The notes beneath the pieces are model-generated. The model had not been told where the DNA came from and made no database searches. It saw only the letters and a list, made by a program, of their open reading frames with translations. This document shows positions 23,444-33,938 of a stretch of 64,000 nucleotides of DNA, one piece after another; position 1 is the stretch's first letter; every line of letters begins with the position of its first letter. The stretch is from NCBI RefSeq assembly GCF_901001135.1, contig NC_042633.1, forward strand, positions 11,840,580 through 11,904,579. The letters run 5' to 3'. This stretch comes from Rhinatrema bivittatum. Its lineage: Eukaryota; Chordata; Amphibia; Gymnophiona; Rhinatrematidae. Position numbers and translations under genes: made by a program.

Positions 23444-24930
23444 TGTTGCATTTGCTGCCCATGGTCAGGTCTGCAAGTGGCTCATTCACCCCAAATATTG
23501 CCACTTCTTGCTCCTGTTCCAAGTGCGCCCTTGGAGTGCCGTGATCTCCAGTGTTGCCTTTTCCCCTGGGTCACCCCTGCTGTCTCCTTGTGGCCCTGGG
23601 GTGCCACCATCTCAGCCCAGCTTCTTGTGGCCCGAGTTGCCACTGCCCTGACACCATCAAGCATGGACTGAGGTCCCCTGACTATGCTGACTCCATTTCC
23701 TGCCAGGTTTCTGTTAGGCATACACATAAGCACTCCTCTTGAACATTTAAAGGGCTCATGGCAGGAAAAGCTCTGCGGCCCTCCCTGATGATGTCTTTGC
23801 CTCCCCATCTAGCCAGCCTATAAAAGGGCTCTTCAATCTGCTGTTCCTCACCTTTGGAAGGAATTGCTTTATCCTGGAGTCCCAGTCCAACCTATTCACT
23901 CCAGGAGTCTTCAGAGTTCCAGTTCTTCATTCCGTCCAGGTTTTCATGTTCCTTGTTCTTTGTGGGAAGTCCATGTTCTTTGTTCCATATTCCTGGTCTA
24001 TTGATGGTCCCTGAATCTTCTGCTTTTTCCTGATGTCAAGTTCCTGATGTTCCAGTCCTTGTCTCCAAGTCCTGCCTTCTAGGTCTTCTCTCTTGTCCAC
24101 TGTTACAGGCATGCCAGTGTCGTGGTCTGCGACCAGCTCATGGGTTGTGTAGGGTGCCTTGTAGCACAAGGCCTGTTTTCTTCACTGATCAAGTTTCTGG
24201 AAGTCCCTTGTTTTTAAATGCCAGGGCCCCGTCCCTGGTTCTGAGTTACTGAGTTCCTGAATCCTGTCCCTGCTATTTGGAGCCTCTTGTCCAGCTTCTG
24301 TCCATGTCCAAGTCCAAGTACAGAGTCTGCTTCGCTTCTGGCATGGTCCACGACCGGCCAATGAGTTGTGTACGGTGCACAGTGGTGCAGATCTCTCTCA
24401 GAGTCTTTGTCATCTTTCCTGTGCCAAGTCTTCATCATGTTCCAAGCCCAGAGTCTGCTCCACATTCGGTGTGGTCTACGATCAGCCCATGGGCTGTGTA
24501 AGCCATGCTGTGGCATTGGGTTCAGTCTGAGTCTGAGCCTCAATCTCAGTCTGAGTTCCATGTCTTCAGTGCCTTCATCTGAGTGCCAAGTCTCCAGAGT
24601 CATCTTCTGTCCTCGACCTCTCTCTCTGTCCTAATCCATAAACCTTTCCCAAGCAGGAGGTCTGAAAGGGCTTTCAAGTGGCCTGAGGGCTACCTGGAAA
24701 CCAGTATTGCATTGCTGGGTCCAATTCCTTTGCGTGCAGGTTCAGCAGAGTCTCCGAGTGTTGCAAGTGTTCCACGTCTCCAAGTGCATCTAAGCATCTG
24801 TCCAGCCCATGCCTGGAAGTGCTCACCTATCCACAGAGTGTACCTTGGATCCTTGCCCTAGGGTTGTGCCGTGGTCCAAGGGCTCACATTCTCTCCGATG
24901 ATTGGGTCTGTGGTGTGTTTCAAGGAAACA
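23444..24930 (+). mobile_element. Gypsy-type solo LTR, same family as 50689-52335
   Basis: Begins TGTTGCATTTGCTGCCC and ends near AAGGAAACA. The direct repeat AAAT flanks it (23440-23443, 24931-24934), weaker than at the other LTRs. Segments align along the length with the 1647-bp LTR at 50689: ATTTAAAGGGC..GGAAAAGC, the TATA box TATAAAAGGGCT (23819), GCGTGGTCCGCGACCAGCCATGGG-like blocks, and the final CCAAGGGC.CAC.CTCTC. No internal region on either side. Open frames are incidental. Confidence 0.75.
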
Positions 24931-25319
24931 AAATGAAATAAAGAAAGCAAACAATGAGAAACACCATTGCAAATCTCCTCCTGTACCATCTCCTTTTGCT
25001 TTTAACCACAGCATTGCTGGAGACCATCCAGTCATAGGATCCATCTTCTTGACTTCTATAGGCTTAAATTCCAACCATGCCCTTGCCCCCTTCCCCCAAG
25101 ATGAGCCTACTTTGTCTTGTGAACCACAGATTTGGCCAAGAATGTAAGTCACAGCTCCCTTGGAATGATATCAGCTGCCCCATTCATGGAGTGCTTTACC
25201 TTGGATGGTTGAAGTCATTGTTTCTAAAGGTAGGCTTCTTGGTCAGTCCTATATTTTCTGAGCAAGTCCATGTTTTACTACATTATATATGAAGATCTAT
25301 TCTTATTTCTCATAGAAAA

Positions 25320-25395
25320 ACACAGATACTAGGGGCCATGCATAGAATGAGAGTAAAACCAGGACTGGACCATCTTGACTGGCAGTAACTGAAAA
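25320..25395. repeat. Half of a small hAT-type MITE
   Basis: GAGAGTAAAACCAGGACTGGACCATCTTGAC resembles one arm of the hAT MITE at 54529-54723. Only part is present. Confidence 0.5.
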
Positions 25396-25474
25396 TATAT
25401 ATAACCTTATCTACAGTGCACAGGAAATTATTATTGCAAAGTATGTATGTATGTGTATATATATGTATATATAT

Positions 25475-26336
25475 TGTGAAGGCTCACCACCCGTGCTGAC
25501 CTGGGTGCCGCTCCGCTGCCTCCAGCTCAGGCCCCTCGCGAGTCCTGGATATCCCTGGAGTCCCTCAGTCTCACAGGACTCCCTGGGTTCAGGTCTCCGC
25601 TGGCCCTGGTTTTGCGGGGCTTCTGGGTTCTCTTTGAATGGAGTGGGGTTGAAGCAGTCCCCCAACCCCCAAAGATAACAGAGAGAGAAAGAGGTTCCTC
25701 AAAGCAATTTTATAAAGCAGAGTAGCTGAATCTGTTACATTGGCTCCGTCCCCTCAGGAGCTGAACAAATGACCCTGCCCCCGCTCTCCAGCAGTCTAAC
25801 CCCTTAACACATGTGTGCTGGAGCAAAGGTACTGTTTGAGCCCCCCCGGCTCTCCAGTTCACCAGCAAACACCTTAACACATGTGCTGGAGCAAAGGTAC
25901 TGTTTGAGCCCCCCCGGCTCTCCAGTTCACCAGCAAACACCCCTGCCCTAACTTCCCTTAGGGTACAGGTTATCCGTTTCCCTTTTCTGGCTAGGCTGTG
26001 CCCCTGAGACAGCTGGAGGATTCCTCTCCCCGGAACCTACCTCCATTTCCTCCCCTGTTGCTTCCTGGCACTGGCTTTTTCTGGCCACTGCCGCTACCTA
26101 GGCATGCCCCCTTCCTCTAGCTCCCTAGGCTCACCTGTGTGACTCATTAGTCCAAGTCTGCCACCTGCTCTCCTCCAGGCTCTCCCTACAGGTCAGGTGG
26201 TGGTTCTAGGAACCTGGGATTTGTAGTTTCCGCCTTCACCTGCTCCCCCTGCTGGCTGGCTCTAGTATTACTAGCTGCCTTATGGTATCTTATCCATTCC
26301 TGGCCCCCCCCCCCGGCAGTGCTGCACTACATCACA
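25475..26336 (-). repeat. 3' LTR of the non-autonomous element
   Basis: 862 bp, with the same order of blocks as 30052-30934: a TATA-like box (TTTATAAAAT on the minus strand, near 25707-25716), a duplicated unit of about 70 bp containing GCAAAGGTACTGTTTGAGCCCCCC (25812-25940), and a poly-C tract near 26304. It differs from its partner by scattered substitutions and by C-tract length. Confidence 0.9.
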
Positions 26337-28453
26337 CACCCTCCCCCTTTAAAAAGTCTCTGCACGGGGTGTATAGTGCTTCTAACCTGAACACAAAAAG
26401 CCATTCCTTTAGAAGAGAGCATACCATCGCTTCCTCCTAACCTCTTAAAGTTGTACAGTGCAGAGACTCGCCTCTGGGTCAACTTACCACACACCCTCCC
26501 CCTTAAAAGTCTTTGCGCAGGGTATGCCGTATTCCTATCCCCTTCTAATTGTAAACTTAAACACAAAAATTCTCTGAGACGAGAACATATCAATCCTTCT
26601 TCCAAACCTCTACCGATAGGGATATGTAGAAAGGCTTTATAAGCAGTAGCCTCATCTACTCTCCTCTGGTTTGTTCTGAGTCTTTGATACTCCACCATAA
26701 GGAATTTCTCAGATTTCTTGAAAGTCCACCACCCTCTGTCTTTTCTATTCCTGGCAGAGGATGTGTCAAAGATTACTACTGGGACTTTGCTGTTACCCAG
26801 ACCTTTGAGTAACTGGCACCAACGCCTATATCCGCCAGATATTCTTAGTCTATTCTGTCTCCACGAGCTCACTCCCTTTATTATCTGAAACCATGAGGAC
26901 TCCTTTCCCTCCTGAAACTGGCCTTTTCCCCTGTCAGCTGGTTGAGGCTGCTCGGTTTCCTCTTGATCTGGCTTGCGGGGCTCCTGTGAGTCTGCTCTTA
27001 ATAGAGTGTGTTCTCCAGTGAGCTGCATAATCTCCTCTTCCCTCGGCAACCCCCCTGAAATCTCTTGCAGTCCTCCCTGAAGTTGATTCGTCTTGTCTCC
27101 CCACCTCTGCAATGCCTGGCCTTCCTCAACCGACTGCACTAGGCAACAGGGCTGTTCCTCATCCTGGATTCCCAAAGTCTGCTTGTCCCACTCCACTGGC
27201 AACTGACCCTTCTCCCCAAGGTAGGGACCATCCTCCCCCCCACCTGATTGAGTCTGACCGTGATGGCCTTGGGCTTCAGACACTTCACTAACTTCTGGCC
27301 TCACTGCTCTTGACTTGACTTGACAGGTAGACCCCAAGTGAAATACACACTGAGTCTCCCTGGTATCTAAGCACGCTCTCTGCTCTTCTTTCAACCTCTC
27401 TAACTCTAGATTCAAATTCATTTTCTCGATCTCCGCCTCCCTGCGTAACAACTTTTCTGCGTCCAGAGCCTCTTGCAGTGCAGTAACCTGGACTTGCAGT
27501 TCCCCTTCTCTCTGAGTTAGCTGTCTGACCCTGGCGCCAACTGAGACCTCCAGCGCTGCCTTTTCCTCCAAAATCTTGTAATTTTGGTCTTGCAGCCCCT
27601 TGATCCTGCCCTCCAGCTCTCGTTGCGGTGTAGCATGCACCTCACCCTCCTGGTCTAATAACTGTTTTAATCTGGCAGCTTCCTCCTCAGCGGTTTCCCG
27701 AAGTTGCTGTTGGGTGGCTACAAGGTCAGAGAGCTCCTGGCACTTGGCCTCCCACCTTTTCACAACGGCTTCCTGCATAGTCCTCTGTTCCTCTCTCACC
27801 CTTGTCCACCTTTCTTCTGACTCAGCATGGCTCTGGTGGGCTTGCTGCAGCTTCCCCTGCAGGCCTGCAACTTCCCCCTTAGTGGCCGAATGGCTATCGA
27901 GTAATCCGGACATTAGCAACTGCAACTGCTGATTTTGTTCTATCTGCTGCTGCAATAAACTCAGGGCTGTCCCCAACTCCCTCTCTAGCTTCACCTTCCC
28001 CTGAAGGGCTAGTGCTAGTTGTTGGGCCAAGGACCCTCTTACAGAGTCCTGATCCACTCTTCCCCCTGGCTTGCGCGGACTCTCCTGCTCAACCCGTATG
28101 CCTTGTACTGAGGAAACTTTCTCTTCTACCCTCTTCTTAAAATCTGCTTGCTTCTTCCTCGCTTTCTTCCCCTTTAGACCTGGAGTCTTGCCTACTTCTA
28201 GGCTTCCTTCCACACTCCCTATCTTCAAATAACCCTCCCCCTTTTGACCACTCCAAGGGGAGTCTCTTACTACTTTGTCCCTGGTGCTGCTTTCCTGTTC
28301 AGTATCAGCAGTGCTCAACCCCTCCGGAGCCAGGCCCCCTTCTCTGGCTGGGAAACAAGCTTGGAGAAATTCCTCCCTTTTATTCCCCTCTACTGTCCCC
28401 CTTCCTGCCCAGAGTGTGCCTCTTCTACCTCGTGGGATTCTGCTGAAAGACAA
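26327..28453 (-). CDS. ORF2 of the non-autonomous LTR element: long coiled-coil protein
   Basis: An open frame of about 708 codons with no ATG at its 5' end (first codon TTG; a TGA in the same frame lies just upstream near 28476). Expression by -1 frameshifting from ORF1 is therefore plausible; the frames overlap and ORF2 is in the -1 frame. Residues about 140-370 are rich in E, Q, L, K and R with heptad-like spacing (ELGTALSLLQQQIEQNQQLQ, LRREAEIEKMNLNLELERLK), predicting a long coiled coil. The C-terminal 180 residues are basic with WWTFKKSEKFLMVEYQRLR. The stop codon is inside the 3' LTR and the polypurine tract is coding. I recognise no enzyme domain or known family. Confidence 0.7.
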   Translation of the reverse strand: MSFSRIPRGRRGTLWAGRGTVEGNKREEFLQACFPAREGGLAPEGLSTADTEQESSTRDKVVRDSPWSGQKGEGYLKIGSVEGSLEVGKTPGLKGKKARKKQADFKKRVEEKVSSVQGIRVEQESPRKPGGRVDQDSVRGSLAQQLALALQGKVKLERELGTALSLLQQQIEQNQQLQLLMSGLLDSHSATKGEVAGLQGKLQQAHQSHAESEERWTRVREEQRTMQEAVVKRWEAKCQELSDLVATQQQLRETAEEEAARLKQLLDQEGEVHATPQRELEGRIKGLQDQNYKILEEKAALEVSVGARVRQLTQREGELQVQVTALQEALDAEKLLRREAEIEKMNLNLELERLKEEQRACLDTRETQCVFHLGSTCQVKSRAVRPEVSEVSEAQGHHGQTQSGGGEDGPYLGEKGQLPVEWDKQTLGIQDEEQPCCLVQSVEEGQALQRWGDKTNQLQGGLQEISGGLPREEEIMQLTGEHTLLRADSQEPRKPDQEETEQPQPADRGKGQFQEGKESSWFQIIKGVSSWRQNRLRISGGYRRWCQLLKGLGNSKVPVVIFDTSSARNRKDRGWWTFKKSEKFLMVEYQRLRTNQRRVDEATAYKAFLHIPIGRGLEEGLICSRLREFLCLSLQLEGDRNTAYPAQRLLRGRVCGKLTQRRVSALYNFKRLGGSDGMLSSKGMAFCVQVRSTIHPVQRLFKGGGCVM
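26337..26356 (-). other. Polypurine tract of the non-autonomous element
   Basis: On the minus strand AAAGGGGGAGGGTG ends directly at the 3' LTR, the expected plus-strand primer. A second copy of this tract with its flank occurs about 150 bp further inside (26487-26520), showing a local duplication. Confidence 0.7.
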
Positions 28454-29709
28454 GCCCCTGTGAAGACATCTGGGTCACCCGCACCTTGAGACTGTGAGGT
28501 ACTCACTCTAACCTCCCCCATCATTATCTGCCTCGCGTAACCGCGCTCCATCTTCTGGGTCTTATTGTCCTTACTAAAACTGTGCAAAACACCCCTCGAC
28601 TGTTCCGCCTTCAAACCACCCCTATTCTCAACCTGGGTACAAGCATTGGGGGTGTCTATACTCTCACCCCTTCCATGCGGAGACCCCTCAAGGTCCGTCC
28701 CTTCCCCAACCCACTCTCTGTATAGCATTTCCAGTGGGTCTTTGGGACAAGTCTCCCCTACATGGCTGTCTTCTCCACAAATCTGGCAAGAGGTACTGCC
28801 CCTCTGGCTTCTACCTTTTTTTCCATTTCTTTGGGGTGTCCCTCGGGCTCCTCTATGTACGACACTTCCTGCGCCAGACCTTAACTTTGCCACATTAATC
28901 TCCTGCCCCTCTCTGTGTACTTCTTCACATGGGCAGTCTTCCTTAACCTGGTCTGGCTGCGGGCCCCATAAGCATTCCTCTTTCTCCTTTTTAGGACCCT
29001 TCCCGGCCATTTCTATCTTTGGCCGCTGGTTGGTGGGTTCAGTCCCACCCCCTGGGGATCTAGCCTTCTTGGCCCCTGCTGTGCCAGTCTCCTGCAGTTC
29101 CTCGTATATCCCTTTCTCCTGAGGACCCCGCTCCTTATTCCAGCCCCCCTGGCTGCCAATAAAACCACTTGACACACAATATTCCCCCTCATAAACCTTT
29201 TGCAGTTCCCCGTATATCTCTTTGTCACAAGGACACTGCTCTTTATTCCAGCCCCCCTGGCTGCCCATAAAATCACCAATTTTAACATCACCATCTACAC
29301 CCTGTTGAAACAGTCCCAGTGATTTCTTAACTGAAGGTATACAGTCCCATCTCTTTTTCCACAGTGGGTTGTGATAGCTTCTGTTCTGTGAATCACAGGA
29401 GTCCATTTCCTTTGGCTTTTCCATCGTCGTCAGGCCTTCTTTTCCCAACACAGCCAGCTTCCGCACCCTCTCTATGTGGTGCCTCTTGCTGCTTGCCAGG
29501 GTTTCTTTGTACACCCTCGTAGTTGTTGGGTACCTGGTAACGAAAGGAAAAGGGGATCCGAGTGCAGACTGCTTCACCAAATCTGCCAGCCCCCAGTCTC
29601 TGCTTACACCCTTACCAGAAGAACAAATTACACCAGCACTTCTGCAGTATACATCCCCGCCATCGATTGCATAACCCCTGGGCGTCTCCTTGGCACCACC
29701 ACACACCAC
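28390..29709 (-). CDS. ORF1 of the non-autonomous LTR element: Gag-like protein with zinc knuckle
   Basis: Open frame of up to 439 codons; the first in-frame ATG is at 29424 (about 345 codons). Near the C-terminal third is one retroviral-type zinc knuckle, CQICGEDSHVGETC (C-x2-C-x4-H-x4-C, about 28745-28790), typical of nucleocapsid proteins that bind RNA. Two similar segments containing GSQGGWNKE show an internal duplication (about 29150-29280). The rest is charged and of low complexity, with no capsid fold I can recognise. It ends 60 bp inside ORF2. A Gag-type packaging role is inferred from the knuckle and position. Confidence 0.65.
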   Translation of the reverse strand: MVCGGAKETPRGYAIDGGDVYCRSAGVICSSGKGVSRDWGLADLVKQSALGSPFPFVTRYPTTTRVYKETLASSKRHHIERVRKLAVLGKEGLTTMEKPKEMDSCDSQNRSYHNPLWKKRWDCIPSVKKSLGLFQQGVDGDVKIGDFMGSQGGWNKEQCPCDKEIYGELQKVYEGEYCVSSGFIGSQGGWNKERGPQEKGIYEELQETGTAGAKKARSPGGGTEPTNQRPKIEMAGKGPKKEKEECLWGPQPDQVKEDCPCEEVHREGQEINVAKLRSGAGSVVHRGARGTPQRNGKKGRSQRGSTSCQICGEDSHVGETCPKDPLEMLYREWVGEGTDLEGSPHGRGESIDTPNACTQVENRGGLKAEQSRGVLHSFSKDNKTQKMERGYARQIMMGEVRVSTSQSQGAGDPDVFTGACLSAESHEVEEAHSGQEGGQ

Positions 29710-30029
29710 AGTACCCGGAGCCCCCTCTCCTTCCGACGGTATAGCTAGCCCCAGGTACGCTTACCGGAACCTAGACACAAAAGGCATCCAGAGCTCTCCA
29801 CGGCTAATCCCCAGCCTAGTCTGCTTCTCCTAATCCTGTCCGGTCCTCTCAGTGGTCTGGTCAGGCTCAGCAACCTCGTCTGTAAGTTGGGCACTCGTCA
29901 GGGCTGTATCCTCGTGTGATTCGATTATCCCCCTTCAGTACATCTTCTGACACCCTCTCTTCCCCAGGTCAGTAAATGCCCTAATATGCCTTTTCCTCCG
30001 TAAGGCTCCTCTGTAAGGCGAGTTCCATT

Positions 30030-30049
30030 GGATCCCACTGCTGCCACCA
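30030..30049 (-). other. Primer-binding site, tRNA-Leu type
   Basis: On the minus strand TGGTGGCAGCAGTGGGATCC starts two bases after the end of the 5' LTR. It matches the complement of the 3' end of vertebrate tRNA-Leu(AAG) (CCCACCGCTGCCACCA) at nearly every base. This supports LTR-type reverse transcription primed by a host tRNA. Confidence 0.8.
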
Positions 30050-30051
30050 TA

Positions 30052-30934
30052 TGTGAAGGCTCACCGCCCGTGCTGACCTGGGTGCCGCTCCGCTGCCTCC
30101 AGCTCAGGCCCCTCGCGAGTCCTGGATATCCTGGAGTCCCTCAGTCGCACAGGACTCCCTTGGTTCAGGTCTCCAGAGGCCCTGGTTTTGCGGGGCTTCT
30201 GGGTTCTCTTTGTATGGAGTGGGGTTGAAGCAGTCCCCCAACCCCCAAAGATAACAGAGAGAGAGAAAGAGAGGTTCCTCAAAGCAATTTTATAAAGCAG
30301 AGTAGCTGAATCTGTTACATTGGCTCCGTCCCCTCAGGAGCTGAACAAATGACCCTGCCCCCGCTCTCCAGCAGTCTAACCCCTTAACACATGTGTGCTG
30401 GAGCAAAGGTACTGTTTGAGCCCCCCCCGGCTCTCCAGTTCACCAGCAAACACCTTAACACATGTGTGCTGGAGCAAAGGTACTGTTTGAGCCCCCCCGG
30501 CTCTCCAGTTCACCAGCAAACACCCCTGCCCTAACTTCCCTTAGGGTACAGGTTATCCATTTCCCTTTCCAGGCTAGGCTGTGCCCCTGAGACAGCTGGA
30601 GGATTCCTCTCCCCCGGAACCTACCTCCATTTCCTCCCCTGTTGCTTCCTGGCACTGGCTTTTTCTGGCCACTGCCGCTACCTAGGCATGCCCCCTTCCT
30701 CTAGCTCCCTAGGCTCACCTGTGTGACTCATTAGTCCAAGTCTGCCACCTGCTCTCCTCCAGGCTCTCCCTACAGGTCAGGTGGTGGTTCTAGGAACCTG
30801 GGATTTGTAGTTTCCGCCTTCACCTGCTCCCCCTGCTGGCTGGCTCTAGTATTACTAGCTGCCTTATGGTATCTTATCCATTCCTGCCCCCCCCCCCCCC
30901 CCCCCCCCCCCCGGCAGTGCTGCACTACATCACA
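30052..30934 (-). repeat. 5' LTR of the non-autonomous element
   Basis: 883 bp. Very similar to 25475-26336; the longer length comes mainly from an extended poly-C run (about 30887-30912) and a few bases in the duplicated unit. TATA-like TTTATAAAAT on the minus strand near 30290. Confidence 0.9.
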
Positions 30935-30952
30935 ATATATATATACTAGCGG

Positions 30953-32640
30953 TACCCTGCCACGCGTTGCAGTGGCAAAGTCAGGTTCTTTTCCCTCCCT
31001 CCCCCTTCCCCTTGCTCATTTACCTCAGTCACTCATCCTCCTCCCTGTTGGTCACTCACCCCCCAACCCCTTCCCTCCCCTGTCCCCACTCCAACTCTCT
31101 CCCTCACACTCACCTCTCTCCTCATTCTCCCTCCCCTGACACTCACCTCCCCCCTCATTCTCCCTCCCCTCACTGTCACCTCCCCCCACCTACTGCCTTT
31201 CCTTCAGGTCAGAAAACCTTTGTCTTTCTATTTCTGTGGGAACCTCCCCCCCCCCCCCCCCCCCCCCAAAAAAAACCCAATCCCAACCCTTTAAATCAAA
31301 TAATAACCCCCCACCCTCCTGCCCCCCCCCCCCCAAGACCTGGCAAATTAAAATTGTTGGTGCTACATGTGGTCTGTCCCTGGGCATCTGTGCGCGTTAT
31401 GTAACCAAATAGGGGAGTGCCTAACCAAATTTGCACTCCCAAATTTGTTTTGTGGTCTGGGGAGGGCTCTTTTGATGCGTTCCCGAGATCGTGCAAGTTT
31501 AGTGTATGTATTTGTGTGTGAACCTCCCCCTTCCCCCAAAAAACAACCCTATGAGAAAAGTTCTCTTAAACAAACCACCCCACACTCTCCTGCCCCCCCT
31601 CCCCCAGCCCTGCGAAAAACAGTAGCCCACCCCCCTGCCCCCTCCCCCCCAGAGTTGCCGAATGAATTAAACCTGCCCCCTCCTCGTGACCCCTCCCCAA
31701 GATGTTTGTAATAAATTCATTACCACCCCCACCCTCCAGACCCCCCGAGACCTGCTAAAAATGTCAGTCGTTGGAGCGGGCGTTCAGGAGTGGTCCGGGA
31801 GCGATGTATTGGTGTTGGTCCGTCGGCTGCGAGCACTGAAACGGGTTCCAACGGCCCTTTGCCCTTACTATGTCAGTGGGGTGGAGCAATGGCAGTGGTA
31901 GGTCCTCTGACATAGTAAGGGCAAAGGTCCTCCGGCTGCCAGTCCTGAAAATGGCGCCGAGGGGCCCTCGCCCTTACTATGTCACATGGGCTACTGCCGC
32001 CATTGGTGTCCCCGAGTGGCATAGTAAGGGAAAGGGCCGTCAGCGCCATGTTGATTGCTGGCAGCCGACGGCCGTAGTGCAGGAGATGTGTCCCGGACCG
32101 GTCCTGGCCCCCCCCGCTGGAGCCTCCCGGACTTCTGTCAGGTTTTGTGTGTGTTGTGAGGGCCTGGGAAGTAAATAAATTTGGCATGTGTGTGGGGGGT
32201 GTGAGGAGGGTGGTTTTGTATGTGTTGGGAGGCTGTAGGAAGTAAATCAATTTGGCATGTGTGTGGGGGGTGTGAGGAGGGTGGTGGGTGTATTTTATCT
32301 GTAAAGGAAATAGTTATCTTCCAGCGAAAAAAGTGCGCGAATGTGTTAAAATGGAAGTGAAACGTGGACCTGGACTGGCGAAATGATTAGTGTAGCGTGT
32401 GTTAGTGTAAGGTGTAACAGATGGCACTTACGTCCAGCAGATGTCGCTGTTTTCTCAAAAAAATCTTTAAACCTATTTTACCTGTCACAGGTGTGACATA
32501 TCTGTAATGTAAGTACAGAAAAACCTTCCTGTATGCGAAATGAAGGTTGTGTCCAAATTTGAAAGCAATCGGTTCAGTGGTTTCTGAGATTAGCGATTTT
32601 GTCCAAACTAACATTTTTATTTATATAGAGATATATATAG
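30953..32640 (+). repeat. Unclassified interspersed repeat, copy 2
   Basis: Starts CTAGCGGTACCCTGCCACGCG after a TA microsatellite, similar to the start of copy 3 (CTAGCAACTGCACCCGTTCTACGCG, 41447). It continues with a CT-rich region and poly-C, and ends with the conserved tail CAGCAGATGTCGCTG, CCTGTCACAGGTGTGACAT, AAATTTGAAAGCAATCGGTTCAGTGG and TA-rich DNA (32410-32650). The middle (about 31740-32160) holds GC-rich modules with inverted copies of CCCTTACTATGTCA also found in the foldback at 33400-33690. The open frames are not supported as genes. Confidence 0.6.
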
Positions 32641-32661
32641 AGAGAGAAAGAGAGAGATATA

Positions 32662-33938
32662 CCATATTTTCCAGCGTATAAGACGACTGGGCATATAAGA
32701 CGACCCCCAACTTTTCTAGTTAAAATATAGAGTTTGGGATATACTCGCCGTATAAGACTACCCTTCTGTGTCACTACATAACCATACTGTATGTGGTACC
32801 CAGTATACAAAAACCAGCCAATCACGGCAAGCGATGTACCTTACCAGCGATTGGCTGGTTGTTGTATACAAATCCTGCTTGGATTGGTCAGCTCTCCCTG
32901 TCTCCAAGACTATCAGAGTGGTACTGCATCCCTCTGGCCCACCCTTGTATCCTATTACCAGTACCTCCTTCTCTGCCTCTCAGATCTCGCTCCTGAGGAC
33001 TGAAGTGAAGTGGTGCAGACGTGCATGTGCGAGATCTGAGAGGCAGAGAAGGAGGTACTGGTAACAGAGATGTGAATTGGAACCGGAATCAGTTCTGATT
33101 CCAGTTCCGATTCACATCGTGTTTTTTTTTCGTCCGGCCCGATCGGGTTTTTTTTTATCGGCTGTGCCCGAGCCGATAAACAAAAAACCCACCCCCGACC
33201 CTTTAAAACTAATCCCTCAGCTTCCCCCACCATCCTGACCCCCCCAAGACCTGCCAAATTAATTAAATACAACCCCCACCCTCCTGACCCCTCCAAGACC
33301 TGCAAAATTAAATACAACCCCCCACCCTCCTGACCATCCACAAGATCTGCCAAATTAGTTTTCTACAACCCCCCACCCTCCTGACCCCTTCAAGACCTGC
33401 CAAAAGTCCCTGGTGGTCCAGCGGGGGTCCAGGAGTGGTCCGGGAGCGATCTCCTGGGCTTGGGCCGTCGGCTGCCAGCAATCAAAATGGCGCCGACGGC
33501 CCTTTGCCCTTACCATGTCACTGGGGTCGACCAATGGCAGCGGTAGCTCCTGTGACATAGTAAGGGCAAAGGGCCGTCGGCGCCATTTTGATTGCTGGCA
33601 GCCGATGGCCCAAGTCCAGAAGATCACTCCCGGACCGCTCCTGGACCCCCGCTGGACCACCAGGGACTTTTGGCAGGTCTTGGGGGGGGGGGGGGGGTTT
33701 GTAGTAAATTAATTTGACAGGTCGGGGGGGGGGTCAGGAGGGTGGGGGGTTTTGTTAGATTTTTATTTTTTTTTATATTCGCTCCATAAGACGCAGACAT
33801 TTTCCCCCCACTTTTGGGGGAAAAAAGTGTGTCTTATGGAGCGAAAAATGCGGTAATTATTCGCCCTATAAGACGACCCCCGACTTTTGAGAAGATTTTC
33901 AGGGGTTAAAAACTCGTCTTATACAACAGAAAATACGG
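32662..33938. mobile_element. TIR element with TATAAGACGAC ends, TA target site, with nested foldback
   Basis: The left end CCATATTTTCCAGCGTATAAGACGAC is the near-inverse of the right end (GTCTTATAC..AGAAAATACGG), and both sides abut TA dinucleotides (32660-32661, 33939-33940), as for Tc1/mariner-type insertions. Internally there is an exact inverted repeat of about 35 bp (32956-32990 / 33030-33064), a hairpin CGCTCCATAAGACGCA / TGTGTCTTATGGAGCG at 33780-33843, and a nested GC-rich foldback. No transposase. Superfamily assignment is tentative. Confidence 0.65.
33069..33760. repeat. GC-rich foldback module nested in the TIR element
   Basis: Starts GATGTGAATTGGAACCGGAATCAG with an immediate inverse at 33095-33118. 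It contains long imperfect arms, 33395-33530 against 33540-33690 (GGCGCCGACGGCCCTTTGCCCTTAC / GTAAGGGCAAAGGGCCGTCGGCGCC). The start resembles the hAT element at 54904 (AGAGATGTGAATC). The right terminus is not clear, so it is probably truncated. Confidence 0.6.

Larger units (their letters stand above)
25475..30934 (-). mobile_element. Non-autonomous LTR retrotransposon, complete, no pol
   Basis: A 5460-bp element read on the minus strand. Direct LTRs lie at 30052-30934 (5') and 25475-26336 (3'), each starting TGTGATGTAGTGCAG and ending GCCTTCACA on the minus strand. A primer-binding site adjoins the 5' LTR and a purine tract adjoins the 3' LTR. ATAT flanks both ends, though these ends lie in TA microsatellites. 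The interior holds two long overlapping ORFs but nothing resembling protease, RT, RNase H or integrase in about 3.7 kb. It resembles gag-only or LARD-type elements that depend on another element's enzymes. Confidence 0.88.

Noticed and set aside
24823..25292. Frames of 70-109 codons after the solo LTR at 23444
   Set aside because: No conserved motif, straddle the LTR border, average intronic composition.
31873..32250. Open frames in repeat copy 2 (100-125 codons)
   Set aside because: They overlap inverted GC-rich modules, appear on both strands, and lack any protein-family motif.
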